The notes: generated from the letters alone by a model not told the origin. Positions 1 to 11,870 are shown, counted from the first letter of the stretch. The stretch: 64,000 nucleotides of DNA from Branchiostoma floridae (GCF_000003815.2 NC_049995.1:1268587-1332586); one strand, 5' to 3'. Numbers and translations are program-made.

Positions 1-3000
1 GAATGCCGTCTGTGTCAGCACTTTTCTATTCAGCAGGATGATGGAACTACCAAATGCGTGGGGGAATGCCCGGAAGGAAAGAAAGCGGCTCCAAATGGCG
101 CTACGTGCATATGTGAGGACCTTTCCATCCTAGACGACAATGACAAAATCCAATGCGTCACAGCGTGCCCAGACACCCATGAAGTGGGCGACAATGGCGT
201 GACCTGCGAACGTAAGTGGCAACTCGATTCTCCTGTAAAGCTAAGGGCACAACCCGCCGTACGTGCAATTTGTCCGTAAGTTTTTTTGGAAGGCCACATC
301 AAGTATTTCTGAAAACGTGGGGAAGGAATGGCAAGATCAGGGAGCGAGCACTTCAACACGGTAACACAAAGTTTTGCCTGCACGAAAAGTTCTAAGGGGT
401 GTCTGCGTGCTACAAAATCCGTCGGATTCGCTACGAGTTCATGCGGAGTCGGTACTTACCACTTGAATTACCAAGATTTCCCAGGTTTGGCACGTATTTG
501 CACCTACGGCGGGTTGTGCGTTCATAAAGTTCATAAAGCGAACTAGATGCAAAATTGCAAATACAAGGTAAATTTGCACACACAAGGTTGGCCATAGTGT
601 GATTGTAGCTGTGCTATTTAATTGTTTTCTTTCTAGCTAGGACAGTCATAAACAAGTGGAGGCACGACGATCGTTGTGGTCCAAGTTACACGACACCGAC
701 AGCCAACCCTGGACAGTGTGACCCAGAAAGTTCCAAGCCCTGCTGTTCCCCATCGGGATACTGTGGGGATTCCGCCGCTCACTGCACCTGCCCAGGCTGT
801 ATTGACTATCGTAAGTGTTCCTTAAAAGCCCAGTATTTCTTTCTCTCAATCTTTTTGTTCATTAATAGCTTATACACTAAAATGGTAAGATTACTTCCCC
901 ATAAATAGGCCTCCCTAGCCTTTGGTCACATTTCCAAACCGGGATGTTTTGAGAAACAAAAGAATAACAGGTATACCTGGAAATGTGCACAAACCAATTT
1001 GACATTATGTGCATTTTGATGTCTTGTATATCATTCTTTTTGCTCCCGAAAACTGCCTGGACGGGCCCCGGTTGTGGAACTGTGACCTAAGCCTTAGGTT
1101 AATCTAGCATTATGTACACATGTTCTCCATTGTAATCCCCCTTATATTTATTAATATTATAATTTTATCTTATTCCTTTAATTCTTTGCATACCAGGGCC
1201 AAAGTGGAGGGAAGACTGGAAATGTGGCCCAGGCAACGCTGCACTAGGAGCGAATCCCGCCCAGTGTGACCCAACATCAGGCACGCCCTGCTGTTCCCCC
1301 GACGGATGGTGTGGGGCTAGCAACGATCACTGCCAGTGCTCAAGCTGTTGGGACTACCGTACGTGTTACTCCCAAAGCCACGTCTCCCTCAATATCGCAT
1401 ATTATAGCAACATCGAACTAACTATATACATTGCAGAGTCCTAACGTTAGTACGCTGTGTCATGCTTTACCTACACATCCTGCCCGTCCCATTCGCCCCT
1501 CCATGGCACGTCCTTTCCTTCTATTCAAAAATGGTTTCATCTCATTTATAAGTCAAATTATTGTTACCGTAATCGACAATACGTAGACGTCACATGTCCC
1601 ACTTTACATTAGATCATTCTTACCCTATAAACCTGCCATGTAACCGATCTTGTGCCTTTGGGAGAGGCACACTACACGACTGTACTCAATTAATGCTAAC
1701 GTCACATTTGCACAAAGGGGCCCGGTCAGGTAGGTTAGGGGCTGAATTGTTGCACTTTCGGGCGGGTCCCAGTGAGACCCCCGGCGGCTGCCGGGCTATT
1801 TTGGGGCTCGGGCGGAGCCCCGGTTGATTCTAAGTCAGACTTAAAATCAACCGGGTCCCGGGCTGGAAAATACGCCGAATCAAAGCCGTCAACTAATCGT
1901 GAACACATCGGCAGGGTCCCCGGCATTACCTGCCCGGTATGATGATGCAGAGCCCGGCCGGGGCCTACATCGGTTAGACACCGCCTGGACCCCCTGGGTA
2001 ATGTGACGTAGGCCTTATTCAGGTGAAAAATGAGTACCAAGCTAGGCTAGGGCCGTCAGTCGGATAGGACGTTAAATAGTGGTCCTTTGTTTCCGGAGAG
2101 CCAACCCCCACGCACGTTAAAGAACCCACCACACCATTAAAAAAAGAGTAGGGGCATGGTTTGGTGATTCTCTACAATTCACCCGGACTCCAGGAAGAAC
2201 AGTGACATATCAGTCACTAATGGATATCTGTATCAAACCAAACCAACCAAACCAAACCATTTATAGACCCTTCACCTTGGTTTTGTGTCCATGATTTTTT
2301 ACTTTGTCCAGTGAGAATGAATAATCCGGAGGCTCTGTATGTGTTGGGAAACTTCTGAGGTAGTTGAACTCGGGCGTTTGTGCTTAAGGAACCTGGTCCG
2401 AGTTCAACTCAGAAGTTTTTGGAAAATCTTGGACACAGAACGAGACTTTTTCGCTAGAGGGACTCAAGAGGCCATCCACATCAGAGAATGACTTCTACCA
2501 ACACGGATGAACATTCAAGTTACAAATCACATTGCTAATGACAGTCCTCTCGCCTATGGTAGGTAATGTCGCCCGAGGGAAGGCAGCACTAGCAACAAGC
2601 ACCGCCTGGGACGGGGCTGCTGCCAGGGCCGTTGACGGGAACACCGATTCCAACTACGGCGGTGGTTCCTGTACACACACTAACAACGAGGCTAATCCAT
2701 CCTGGAGGGTAGATCTCGGTATGACGTATGCGATTGACAGGTACATAAGGGGCAATATAACCCCAACGTTGCTATAATACACAGTATGTACTACTACTAC
2801 TTCTACTACTACTACTACTACTTGTACACATCTATCTGCAAGCGTTCGAAACCACTGAGAACGGAACCGCAAGCCACTTCGAATCCTGCCAGAATGTGAC
2901 CACAAGAATACCTGGGATGCGGCGATATTGCCTAGAATGCACTACAAATACCCAGGAATAGACAAAGATTGGTTATTCTGACAGCATTTTGGCTCATTCC

Positions 3001-6000
3001 CTCTCATGTGAGAGGATATAAGGTCCATTTGGAATTCCCATCCGAATGTGGCACGAATTTTGCAAATACTTCATTCAGACTGGTTCTGCTTGATTCATGC
3101 TAATTCTGTTTTATTGCGAAGATGCTATAATTCTGTCCCTATATGAGATGCCCAGTGTTAGTATTATGCTCAGGATGGCATTCAGGCGCATATACTTGCC
3201 ATGCTTCGCTTCCGTACAGCAGTATTGACAGCACTGTGGCTTTACACATATCTTTAGTTTGTTTTGCAGCACTTTTTGTTTTCCCAAAATGCTGAGCTGA
3301 CTTTTCTAATTCTTGTCATAATTTCTTTGTGGCTGTGGAACTTAATGTTTAATAGAATTAGCAAAGTACATTTATATATGTTCCGATAGCCTGATTTGAA
3401 TCAATAATTTAAGCGGATTAGTCCATAATTGCTTTTCAAAGAATATTCTCAAGATACAAATACCAATATATTAAGCGATAATAGTGAATGTGGCTCTATG
3501 AAAAATTTAAAGACATGTTATTCGGTGCTTAAAGAGAAGCTCAGCCGAAGATGCAATGTGTATAAAACCTAAATGTCATTTCTCTATCTCCAATGTCTAC
3601 AGAGTTGTCATCTATAATCGTCGGGACTGTTGCGGTGATCGACTCAACAACTTCAACATTCACATCGGGGATAACCCATCGGTCTTAGAGAACCCCAAGT
3701 GTGGAGGGAACCATCAAGCCGGGAACGTCATCACCGTCTCATGCTCGGAAATGCAGGGACGATACGTTTTCATCCGCCTTCCGGGATCTTCCAGGGCACT
3801 AACCCTGTGCGAAGTTCAAGTTTATCCTTGCTTCGATTGTGTTGTCTTTAGCAATGTCGCCCTGGGGAAGAGAACGGTTCAAACGAGTGGAGAAGCGGAT
3901 GGCCCATCCAGCCGTGCTGTAGACGGCAACACCGATACCAACTGGGGTGGAGGATCCTGTACACACACGCGAACAGAGGCGAATCCAGCCTGGCGGGTGG
4001 ATCTCGGCCAAACATATCAGATTGATAAGTAAGTATTTATATATATATATATATACTTAACGTTATATGTACAGTGCGTTTATATATCAATTGAAAACCC
4101 CGTGTCTGGGGAGAGCCATTAAAGAGCACGTTAAAGAACCCACCACACGTGTGATGGTGCGTTGTGAGTGGTTCAAAGCTTACAGTCCCTTGGCCGCACC
4201 TGGGGCAATTACTGTCGTATTGAGGTCACCTGTGTGGCGCCGAATGGCAGCTCGCTTCAGACACTTGCGATTTAGCCTTTGTAAGCTCCTCGCAATTCAG
4301 CCCCTGGCTGCCAAGAAAGAGTAGTCGGCCCACCCAATAACAACAATACAGTAAATAGTACAGTAAATATTTAAAAGAATTAAACCCACTAACACAAACG
4401 AGCACACACACACAAACCTATACTACATGTTTACTACATGTACACTACATGTCCTTATCTTAAAGGACCACCTGGTCATTTTGGCCTCCTTTTGAAAATC
4501 CCCCAGTTTATTTATTTTTTTCATTTGAACCAAGCTTGAGGAATCATGCCCATAGGATATGGCTTATTTAGTCACGTGATCCTTCCCGAAGCAACTGACC
4601 GGCCACCATAGCAACGAGAAAAGTCAGCCATATTGGGGTTCCAGCCTCAGCCTACCTACCGTGGGGCCCTATGCAACTCTCCATAACACTGCACAATGAC
4701 CCTTTAAAATGTTTCATAGTGTCAGTGTTGTACTCTCTAGTGGGATGTTGGTACATCAGTTGTAAAGCACACACTAATTATGTAGCAGAAACATTGGTTT
4801 AGCGTTATTCTTTAGCAAAGCCGCGGCAACGAAGGGTTAACACAACTGTGACGACTGTGATTTCTGCCATACGTAGAAAATAGTCCAAATTTGAGGATCA
4901 ATTTTGTATCTAGACCAGGCAGCAAACGAGCCACTCCTGATAGTGACCTATAGTATTCACTCCATTCTACTACTATTTCTAGAGGCAGAAGGTGGCCAGG
5001 AAAGGCAAAAAAAGACGAACAAACAACCGTAGAAATGACAGTTCTATGATGAATTTCTATAACGGGAGGTGCCCCAACACAGTACGCTTTTTCTTGCGCT
5101 CAAACTCATGGCGCTCCATCGCTAGTTGCCTGAGAGTGGTCAAATTTTGATGACTGAATTTTTTACACATAGATTTGAACAACATACTTGAATAAGAAAT
5201 GCATTCATGTGGTTCATGAACCTTTCGCGCTGCGTGTTACAAGCGGCAAACACTGCGAGACAATTTCGTGTATGTAACCTTCCAATTTTGTGCTACGCTG
5301 GACAGTGTGCCTAACTCGGTACGCTTTTTTTACATTTTGCTCTCTTCAGAAGTAAGTGGTAAATTTAAGTACACAGAAGAAAAATTAATAGTATCATATT
5401 TTAGCTTTCTTTTGACAGTAAAATCGTGACTGTATGTACTTCTTGTCTCACATGAGGAAGGCTGTACCTAGAACAATCCAGCTGATGTTTTTACGGGCAA
5501 TGGGCTGAATGCACTGATTGTGAATGCCCGACTAAAAGTACCATTGCGAAAAAACGACACCGCCAACATCAACAAAACTCTGTCTGATTATATGAAAATA
5601 TCATCTACATCTCTCTATCAAGTCTTATTTTCATAGACAGCACGAATCATTTGTTACAGTCAAATAAATCTTTGGAGCGTTCTCTAGTCTGCCACCTTCA
5701 CGGCCACACTCCCTTGGGAGTACAATGGTGGCAATGTTTATGTCGCTTCCTCTTGGTTGCTTTTCTACTCAACAAACATTTGAAGACCCATATTCATAGT
5801 GTTTTATGGAGCTTTATTTATGTGTATCATGGCAGTTTGTGACTGCTTGAAAGAGTTCGTATAGTTAGCGACACGAGCCGCCAATACGCAGAGGCCGGTG
5901 ACTGCAGTGATTCAGCACTGTCAACATTACTGTTAGAATTCTGTTTTTAAAAAAAAACATGAAGTAAATATGTTAAAGTATACTTGGAATGCAAATTAAA

Positions 6001-7194
6001 GCTGTGTGCATGGACTTGGTTTATTTACCTTTGTAATCAGCATAGTCAGTGGTAACAAACACGGTGTACTTATGGATGATGAGATCAGCAAAAAATCCGT
6101 TCCGTCTTACGACGGGGACCGTCTTAGGGCGGCCCCCGTTATGATGAATTTCTATGAAAACAAGAGTGCAAAATGCTGACAAGAAAAACCTAACCCAGCC
6201 GTACATCCAAAGTTTGTAGTTTCGGCACAAGTTTATGAGTCAATCATCGCTTAGTGAAGGAAAAGCTCAAGATTCTAGTCCCAATATTGGTAGCGGTGAT
6301 AGTTACGGTGGATCTAAGCCCCCCCCCCCCTTTCCACTAGATGGCAATCGCGCTGTTCTCTCAATGCGACCTAAATAGGGTAAGGGTAACCTTCGCTTTC
6401 ACACTGGGTATATCATACAAAACGTAAAAGTGTGACTGAGAAGACAACAAAACACAGAAAGTGTAAAAAGTTTCCTTTCTTTTCTATACAATTCGTTGAG
6501 TGATATATCAAATTTTAGGTCGCAGAGCGCGCGCGGCGAGAACGCCGTCCTAGTGGAAAGGGGGTATAAGTTTACAGACATGTCAGATGGTGTTTATAGG
6601 GACGTCATCCGAACATGTATGTGTTAAACCATTCTTCTGTCTCCAATATCTACAGGGTGAATATCTACAATCGCCGGGACTGTTGCAGTGACCGACTCGA
6701 CCCATTCAACATCTACATCGGGAATAGCGAAACAGCCACAGAGAACCCCAAGTGTGGAGGTGACCACCGTATCGGGAACCAGGCGTCTATGTCCATCTCG
6801 TGTAACAGGATGCGGGGACGATATGTGTTCGTCCGTCTTCCCGGATCCCAACGAACATTGACCCTGTGTGAAGTCCAAGTAATTGGTGGTAAGTTTTCAC
6901 TGTATATATTCTAGATACCAGAAGTATGCACAAATTAAATAATTTTTGGGGGGACTCAAATGGCAGGTCTACAACTCACATAATCTGAGTTCGACAGTTG
7001 GTTTAAAAGCAGTGGATTTCGATCACACAGGTCACGACCTATGAATCTACCATAACGACACATGTGTATAATAAATCGATTGCATTTTCATTCTTCATTC
7101 ATAAATGAATATTTCAGATTTTTCTCAAAGAATTTTTCTTATCATGTAATGTTTAGCCTTTTTCTAAAATCATTTTTCTCTTGTCACAGGCTAG
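1..7194 (+). CDS. Secreted or membrane F-type lectin (fucolectin) protein with Cys-rich and hevein-like domains, 5' partial
   Basis: Seven exons: 1-211, 637-810, 1197-1358, 2563-2740, 3603-4028, 6656-6888 and 7190-7194. Every junction has GT/AG and the phases agree (1,1,1,2,2,1), giving 462 visible residues with the frame open at base 1. Residues 1-70 form a Cys-rich segment of two CxxC-type units. Residues 71-128 and 129-182 are two hevein-like domains with the pattern WR..xxCG...C....CCS..G.CG....C.C..C.DYR. Residues 183-325 and 326-462 are two F-type lectin domains. Both keep the His of SCTHT and the RxDCCxxR motif (NRRDCCGDRL, NRRDCCSDRL) that bind fucose in eel agglutinin, so carbohydrate binding is expected. 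The first lectin half and the second half of each domain are separate exons joined at a phase 2 intron after Ile-Asp. The final G of exon 6 joins GC and then TAG, so the protein stops right after the last lectin strand. A paralogous, broken copy lies at 38204-46465 and shows that the missing N-terminus is probably a signal anchor plus stalk. Confidence 0.87.
1645..2140 (+). mobile_element. SINE body copy interrupted by a nested element
   Basis: The left part (TTTGGGAGAGGCACTACACG) and the right part (AATGAGTACCAAGCTAGGC, GGACGTTAAATAGTGGTCC, ACGTTAAAGAACCCACCAC) match consecutive stretches of the SINE at 43700-44075. In this copy they are separated by about 310 bp of unrelated GC-rich sequence. 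It lies in intron 3 of the lectin gene. Confidence 0.65.
1697..2010. mobile_element. Small inverted-repeat element nested in the SINE
   Basis: The insert begins ACGTCACATT near 1698 and ends AATGTGACGT near 2008, forming short terminal inverted repeats. Its interior is GC-rich and contains a hairpin around 1821-1854 (CCGGTTGATT ... AATCAACCGG). It splits a SINE whose uninterrupted homologue is at 43700-44075. Confidence 0.5.
2563..4028 (+). other. Exon pair encoding lectin domain 1 and the first half of lectin domain 2
   Basis: Exon 2563-2740 encodes the first half of an F-type lectin domain (NVARGKA..., AVDGNTDSN, SCTHT, WRVDLG). Exon 3603-4028 encodes the second half (VVIYNRRDCC, PKCGG, LCEVQV) and runs without an intron into the first half of the next domain (NVALGKR, AVDGNTDTN, WRVDLG). 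A potential short intron before 3853 (TTTAG) was considered. The frame is open straight through and no donor fits, so read-through was chosen. The donor at 4029 is GTAAGT. Confidence 0.8.
2790..2825. repeat. CTA/TAC trinucleotide microsatellite
   Basis: Imperfect run of ACT/CTA triplets in intron 4 of the lectin gene, just after the 2741 splice donor. Confidence 0.9.
4095..4347 (+). mobile_element. SINE 3' body fragment
   Basis: Shares CGTGTCTGGGGAGAGCC, ACGTTAAAGAACCCACCAC, CTTGGCCGCACCTGG and GTCGTATTGAGGTCACC with the element at 43700-44075. It ends in CGGCCCACCCAATAACAACA, a short (AAC/AAT)-type tail. There is no tRNA-like head, so the copy is 5' truncated. It lies in intron 5 of the lectin gene. 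Confidence 0.7.
6326..6564. mobile_element. MITE-like element, family A copy 1
   Basis: The ends are inverted: CCCCCTTTCCACTAG at about 6326-6340 and CTAGTGGAAAGGGGG at about 6550-6564. The termini also carry GCGACCTAAAT and the inverse ATTTTAGGTCGC. The core (CTTTCACACTGGGTATATCA, AAAAGTGTGACTGAGA) recurs in the copy at 20220-20408. It lies in intron 5 of the lectin gene. Confidence 0.75.
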
Positions 7195-7389
7195 TGATGA
7201 TGGAACCACCCAAACGGACCCAGCAGTCATTGAGAAGACACCGAATGAATGGCTTCAAAAACACACTGCGTCATCAAAAGACACACAAGTTTGCTCTCTA
7301 CCTGAGTTTTAGAATACAGTTAGCATTAGCGTAGAAAAGACGAAACTTTTAAACTTTGATGAAGGTTAGACATCCAGGTAATAAGATAT
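7195..7389 (+). other. 3' untranslated region / flank of the lectin gene
   Basis: Continues the terminal exon that starts at 7190. The reading GCT AGT GAT GAT ... is open to a stop near 7310 and resembles the equivalent exon of the paralogue at 46455, but it is not in the phase delivered by exon 6. No AATAAA was seen close by. Confidence 0.5.
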
Positions 7390-7619
7390 GCCCAAAAGCA
7401 GTTACTCAAGCAACTCGATATGATTTGGAAACGGTCAGACGTTTCCACTGGCATCCAACATTTTTCGTCAGTGACACTGAAGTGCTCTGGAAGAAACTTG
7501 TCTGTTGTACCCTATCTACGAATGAAAACAATTTAAACTGTCTAATAGGAAACATGTAAGACAAATTCGCCTGACCGTTTCCAAATCATATCCAGTTGCT
7601 TGAGTAACTGCTTTTTGGC
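7390..7619. mobile_element. Foldback (inverted-repeat) element
   Basis: Arms of about 49 bp at 7390-7438 and 7571-7619 are inverted copies with few mismatches (AGCAGTTACTCAAGCAACT / AGTTGCTTGAGTAACTGCT). About 130 bp of AT-rich sequence separates them. No coding capacity. Confidence 0.8.
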
Positions 7620-8279
7620 GAAACCTTCAAAGTTGTGTATAATTATTTGCATTTTTATCTATGAATCTCTTGAGGTTTTAAGGTGCCCTGTTTGTACTCT
7701 TAAGTGTTGCTAATGTAGCAATGCTTGAAACTTTGCACAACATTTTGTGAGCAAGACCAAAAGCTGAATTTACCACGTAAATTAATTATGTAACAGCAAC
7801 ATATCAGTAGCATCTTTGTAGTCTTGTGGATACAGAATCAAGGTTCGGTGTAGTTTGTATGCATGTGATAAAAACAGATATAATTATTGAGCATAACAGC
7901 TAACTGTTTTATGGTTCGCTTTCGCTTACAAAACCAATCATAGGCAACAATGGTTTTACCACTTTTATGTATAACGTTTTATTTGTGATAGAAGCGTTAC
8001 GGTGTAAGAATACGATTAAAAATCTTGTTAGTAGAAAAGGGATAGAACGTTTTTACATTCATGAACATTTGTCTAACATAATATTAGTTTAGGTATGCTG
8101 AAAGAGTTATTTACTTTCTATCTCTGTATGCATATGACTCCAACTTTCCATTCTTACCAAACTAGACATATGGTACGGGAATCATTTCTGCGGGTGGTAC
8201 TTTTTTTACACGAAGTAGTATTTCAACATTTTGGGGGTATTTCTAGACAATATTGTAGGCAAAATTTGAGCAAGCTTGG

Positions 8280-8636
8280 CAAAGGAGGGAGGGCAGGAGG
8301 GAGGGAGGGAGGGCAGGAGGGAGGGAGGGAGGGCAGGAGGGAGGGAGGGAGGGCAGGGGGGAGGGAGGGAGGGCAGGGGGGAGGGAGGGAGGGCAGGGGG
8401 GAGGGAGGGAGGGCAGGGGGGAGGGAGGGAGGGCAGGAGGGAGGGAGGGAGGGCAGGAGGGAGGGAGGGAGGGCAGGAGGGAGGGAGGGAGGGCAGGAGG
8501 GAGGGAGGGAGGGCAGGAGGGAGGGAGGGAGGGCAGGAGAGAGGGAGGGAGGGCAGGAGGGAGGGAGGGAGGGAGGGCAGGAGAGAGGGAGGGCAGGGGG
8601 GAAGGGGGGCAGGTGGGAGGGAAGGCAGGAGGAGGG
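8280..8636 (+). repeat. 20 bp G-rich minisatellite
   Basis: About 17 copies of a 20 bp unit (GAGGGAGGGAGGGCAGGAGG and variants), purine-only apart from one C per unit. A 26 bp segment with the core TTTGAGCAAGC occurs on both sides (8259-8284 and 8643-8669). The long open frames on both strands here are a product of the repeat. Confidence 0.95.
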
Positions 8637-8892
8637 AGTATTGCAGAATTTGAGCAAGCCGGGCAAAGCAAAATTGTAGACAATTAACTAAGTCTCTTAG
8701 TCACTTTTTTTGCCTAATTACTACTTATGTCTTTCCGGAAATGCATTTAGCTAGGTACCATTTAATCCGTATTTTATTTCAACTGCAAAATTCATAACTT
8801 AATAGTGCCTACCGCCTATAATTGCATGCAGTAAAAGAGTCTTCGGATAAACAACCTGCTAACTCAAAACCAACTAGAGTTCAACGAACCCA

Positions 8893-10221
8893 TCTCTTCG
8901 CCAAATAATCATGCCTTTATTTAAGACTTTAAGGTCTTATTCATGTATTACTAAATAGCAAATGAACTGTGTTCCTCACAAACACACAAACATTTCCAAA
9001 ACCAGACTGTGACCTGACAGATGACCTGGTAACATCCCTGGTCAATCAGAATTTCATGCTTGTCAAAGACTTTGTCCCCAGTGTAAGGGCGTCCTCCAGC
9101 AAACCATCTGTATAACAGCTGTGTCCATAGATATAGGTCAAAATGAGATATATAGAGCACAGTTTATTTCTGTTAATAAGTTTTGCTGCAGTACCTGAGG
9201 AAGCCGCTAGGGGGCCCACTATCATAATTTATCTTCGTTTCCCTGACCCCTACCCACCTACCAAATATCATCAGGATTTTTTCAAGGCTTCTCGAGTTAT
9301 GCATTCCACAAACAAAAGGACGCACACACTCGGTCCGCTACCGTCCTAACGGAAAATGCTACGTCAACTATTTTCGAACACAACCTTCCTTTCTGCAGCC
9401 GCTACTTAAATACTAAATATCATGAAAATCCATACACAGCTTCTTGAGTTATATGATGTTGGCATGGATTTATGAACTTTCCTCATTAATTATGCAAATT
9501 AGCTACTGATTTGCATAATTAGTATTACATTGTATGAGTCATCACTCATTCTATCTACATACCGAAAATCCTGATGATCTGTTTACACGTTCTCAAGTTA
9601 TCCTCGTCCAAAGTTCGAACGAAAATCGGTGCCTGCAGTTCCCAAAAAGCCGCTAGGGGGTCCAAACTCACAGCACTTACTCTCTGTTCCAAGGGCTATC
9701 TACCACTCAAAAATCATGACCACAGCATGTCCAGAACACGAAGTGCCAAAATTAAAAGTTTTGCTGCAGTACCATTATCGAACTTGACCTTCGTTTTCCT
9801 AACCCCAATCCACCTAACAAATATAATCAGGATCCATTCAAGGGTTCTCGAGTTATCTTGCATACAGACAAACGCACTTACATACAAATCCCGCTACAGC
9901 ACCACAGGTAAGAGCCAGGTAAACCATTTTCGCACTTGACCTTCCTCTCCAAAACCGCTACACACCTACCAAGTTTCGTGAAAATCGCCCAGCTAGATTT
10001 TGACTTATGCTGCCAAAAACAAACCGCAAAAAACATACCAAGCTCGCTGCAGTACCGCAGGAAAACGCCAGGTAAACCGTTTTCAAACTTGGCATTCCTT
10101 TCGACAACTGCTACACACCTACCAAAAATCACAAAGTTCCATCCACAATTTCTCGAGTTATATGCTGTTGACCTACATACAGACCCAAGTCAGCAATCTC
10201 ATACTCTTCTTGGCGAAGAGA
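8893..10221. mobile_element. 1.3 kb TIR element with internal degenerate repeats, copy 1
   Basis: Starts TCTCTTCGCCAA (8893-8904) and ends with the inverse TTGGCGAAGAGA (10210-10221). The same ends bound the copy at 56542-57755. The inside has recurring blocks of about 150 bp: a CTGCAGTACC-type start, CCTACCAAATATCATCAGGA, TTCTCGAGTTAT, then CATACAGAC. No transposase frame is visible, so it is probably non-autonomous. Confidence 0.7.
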
Positions 10222-11819
10222 AATATAGCTGTATGGGAAAAGTTGCTGGATTAGATGTGTGTTGTTGTAGCTTTGGTTAAGTTGCCTGAATGTGTTTAAA
10301 GGAATGTTGATTGCTTTTATTTCTAAACCTTATCTTTATTTTGGGTAATTCCTCCCTTTTCCTCTTGATCTTGGACAGTTCAGTAAGGATAATATGAAAG
10401 AAAAAATACAACATGCTGGTCAGGCATAAAGTCAGTCTAGCCGCTTTACAATATCACACTTGGATTGCGAACAATTCAGCATTGACATTTTCACCAAAAA
10501 ACATTCCAATCTAAAGCGATACAGACTGTCCGGTCCTCTAGTTAGCAAGAAGAGCCTTCCAAATTTGTATTTCAGAAATTACCTTCATTGAATAAATGCA
10601 TGTAATGCTTATTTTTCTTCAATTTTTTTTTTTTGGATTGGACTAATAAAATAGGTTCTTCTTAACCTCCTCCGAATGGCGTCATTGAACTGATCTGCAA
10701 AAGAAACCTTTCTTTCTTCACTAGAATAAGCTCATTCCTTTAAGGTGTGTCACGTGATTCGGTAAACCTACTAGCAAGACTTGTGCAAAAGGTGGCAGAA
10801 TGAAAACAATAGACAGGATATGTCATATGCATGTGACATATTGACGTAGCTTATGTGAGTTTTGGGTGGCTGTGAGGCCACATAAAGTTAATTTTATTGA
10901 TGGCTTCCTTCGAAAAACTTACTTCTAATGTTAAAGTGAAAGAAATGACTCGGTTTATTTAGAATTGGCAGGGATCATGGATACCACAGGGTAAACCATT
11001 ATTGCAGGACAGGAACCAAAAGACATTTTCGAGACAAGAATAAGAAATGTATCAAAAGTATCTGTGCAGGCTTCCTCTATGCTATAGATTCTGAAAGTCA
11101 TAAAACAACCTCCTACGTGCCTACCATTACAGTTTCTCTCTATATATCAGCACCCGTATTTCCACTACTTAAAGTTCCACAACTTAATGAAAAAATGCGA
11201 AGAGATTTCTAAGAGAAAGGAAAACAAATCTTTGGATCTCAAAAAGATGAAATGCCATCCATTCAATTAATTTTATGTTGCTAGATTAGATATATAGCAG
11301 AACTTCAGCTACATGGACAGGAAACGAAAAGTGATTTGATTTCATCTTGTCGGTGTTAAAATCTTTAAAGTTGAGACAACGAAAATGGCAAATTGAATCA
11401 TATGATACCTCATCAAATCATCCTTATCAAATGTTAGTTCGTTGACTCTAAGCAATTCATTAACCTACAACTTTGGCAAAGTAAATCTGTTGTCCAGCAC
11501 AAATACCACTGTCAAGTTTCATTGAAATAAATAAAAGCAGTATATCTTTGATTGATGCACGTCGTCTGTCAATACACAATGTCATGTCATGTCAATTCGT
11601 TGTAATAAAATTGCAGTTGTTGTTCTGATGCATTGTGTTTTGGTGTTTTATTTTCGTTATAGTTGTACATTGAAATAGTCCCAAAGGAAATAGAAAATAG
11701 CTCCTTTTGTGATAATCCGATCTTTAATCAAAATGTAACTTTTAATCTTTTATTCAAATAACAGAAAGTAAACATTATTGAAGCAAAAATAAAAGGAAAA
11801 AAAGTACATGCCCATCAAA

Positions 11820-11821
<2 letters not shown>

Positions 11822-11870
<49 letters not shown>
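11822..11870. repeat. (TG)n microsatellite
   Basis: Nearly pure TG dinucleotides of about 48 bp, followed by GTACACGTGTGTGAGAG and a GA run. Confidence 0.97.

Noticed and set aside
3838-3852. Possible short intron between lectin domains 1 and 2
   Set aside because: TTTAG precedes NVALGK, but the frame is open across and no donor exists within a workable distance.
8095-8683. Gly/Arg/Glu-rich (+) and Pro/Ser/Leu-rich (-) open frames
   Set aside because: Both strands are open because the 20 bp minisatellite contains no stop words. Reading continues into non-coding flanks.
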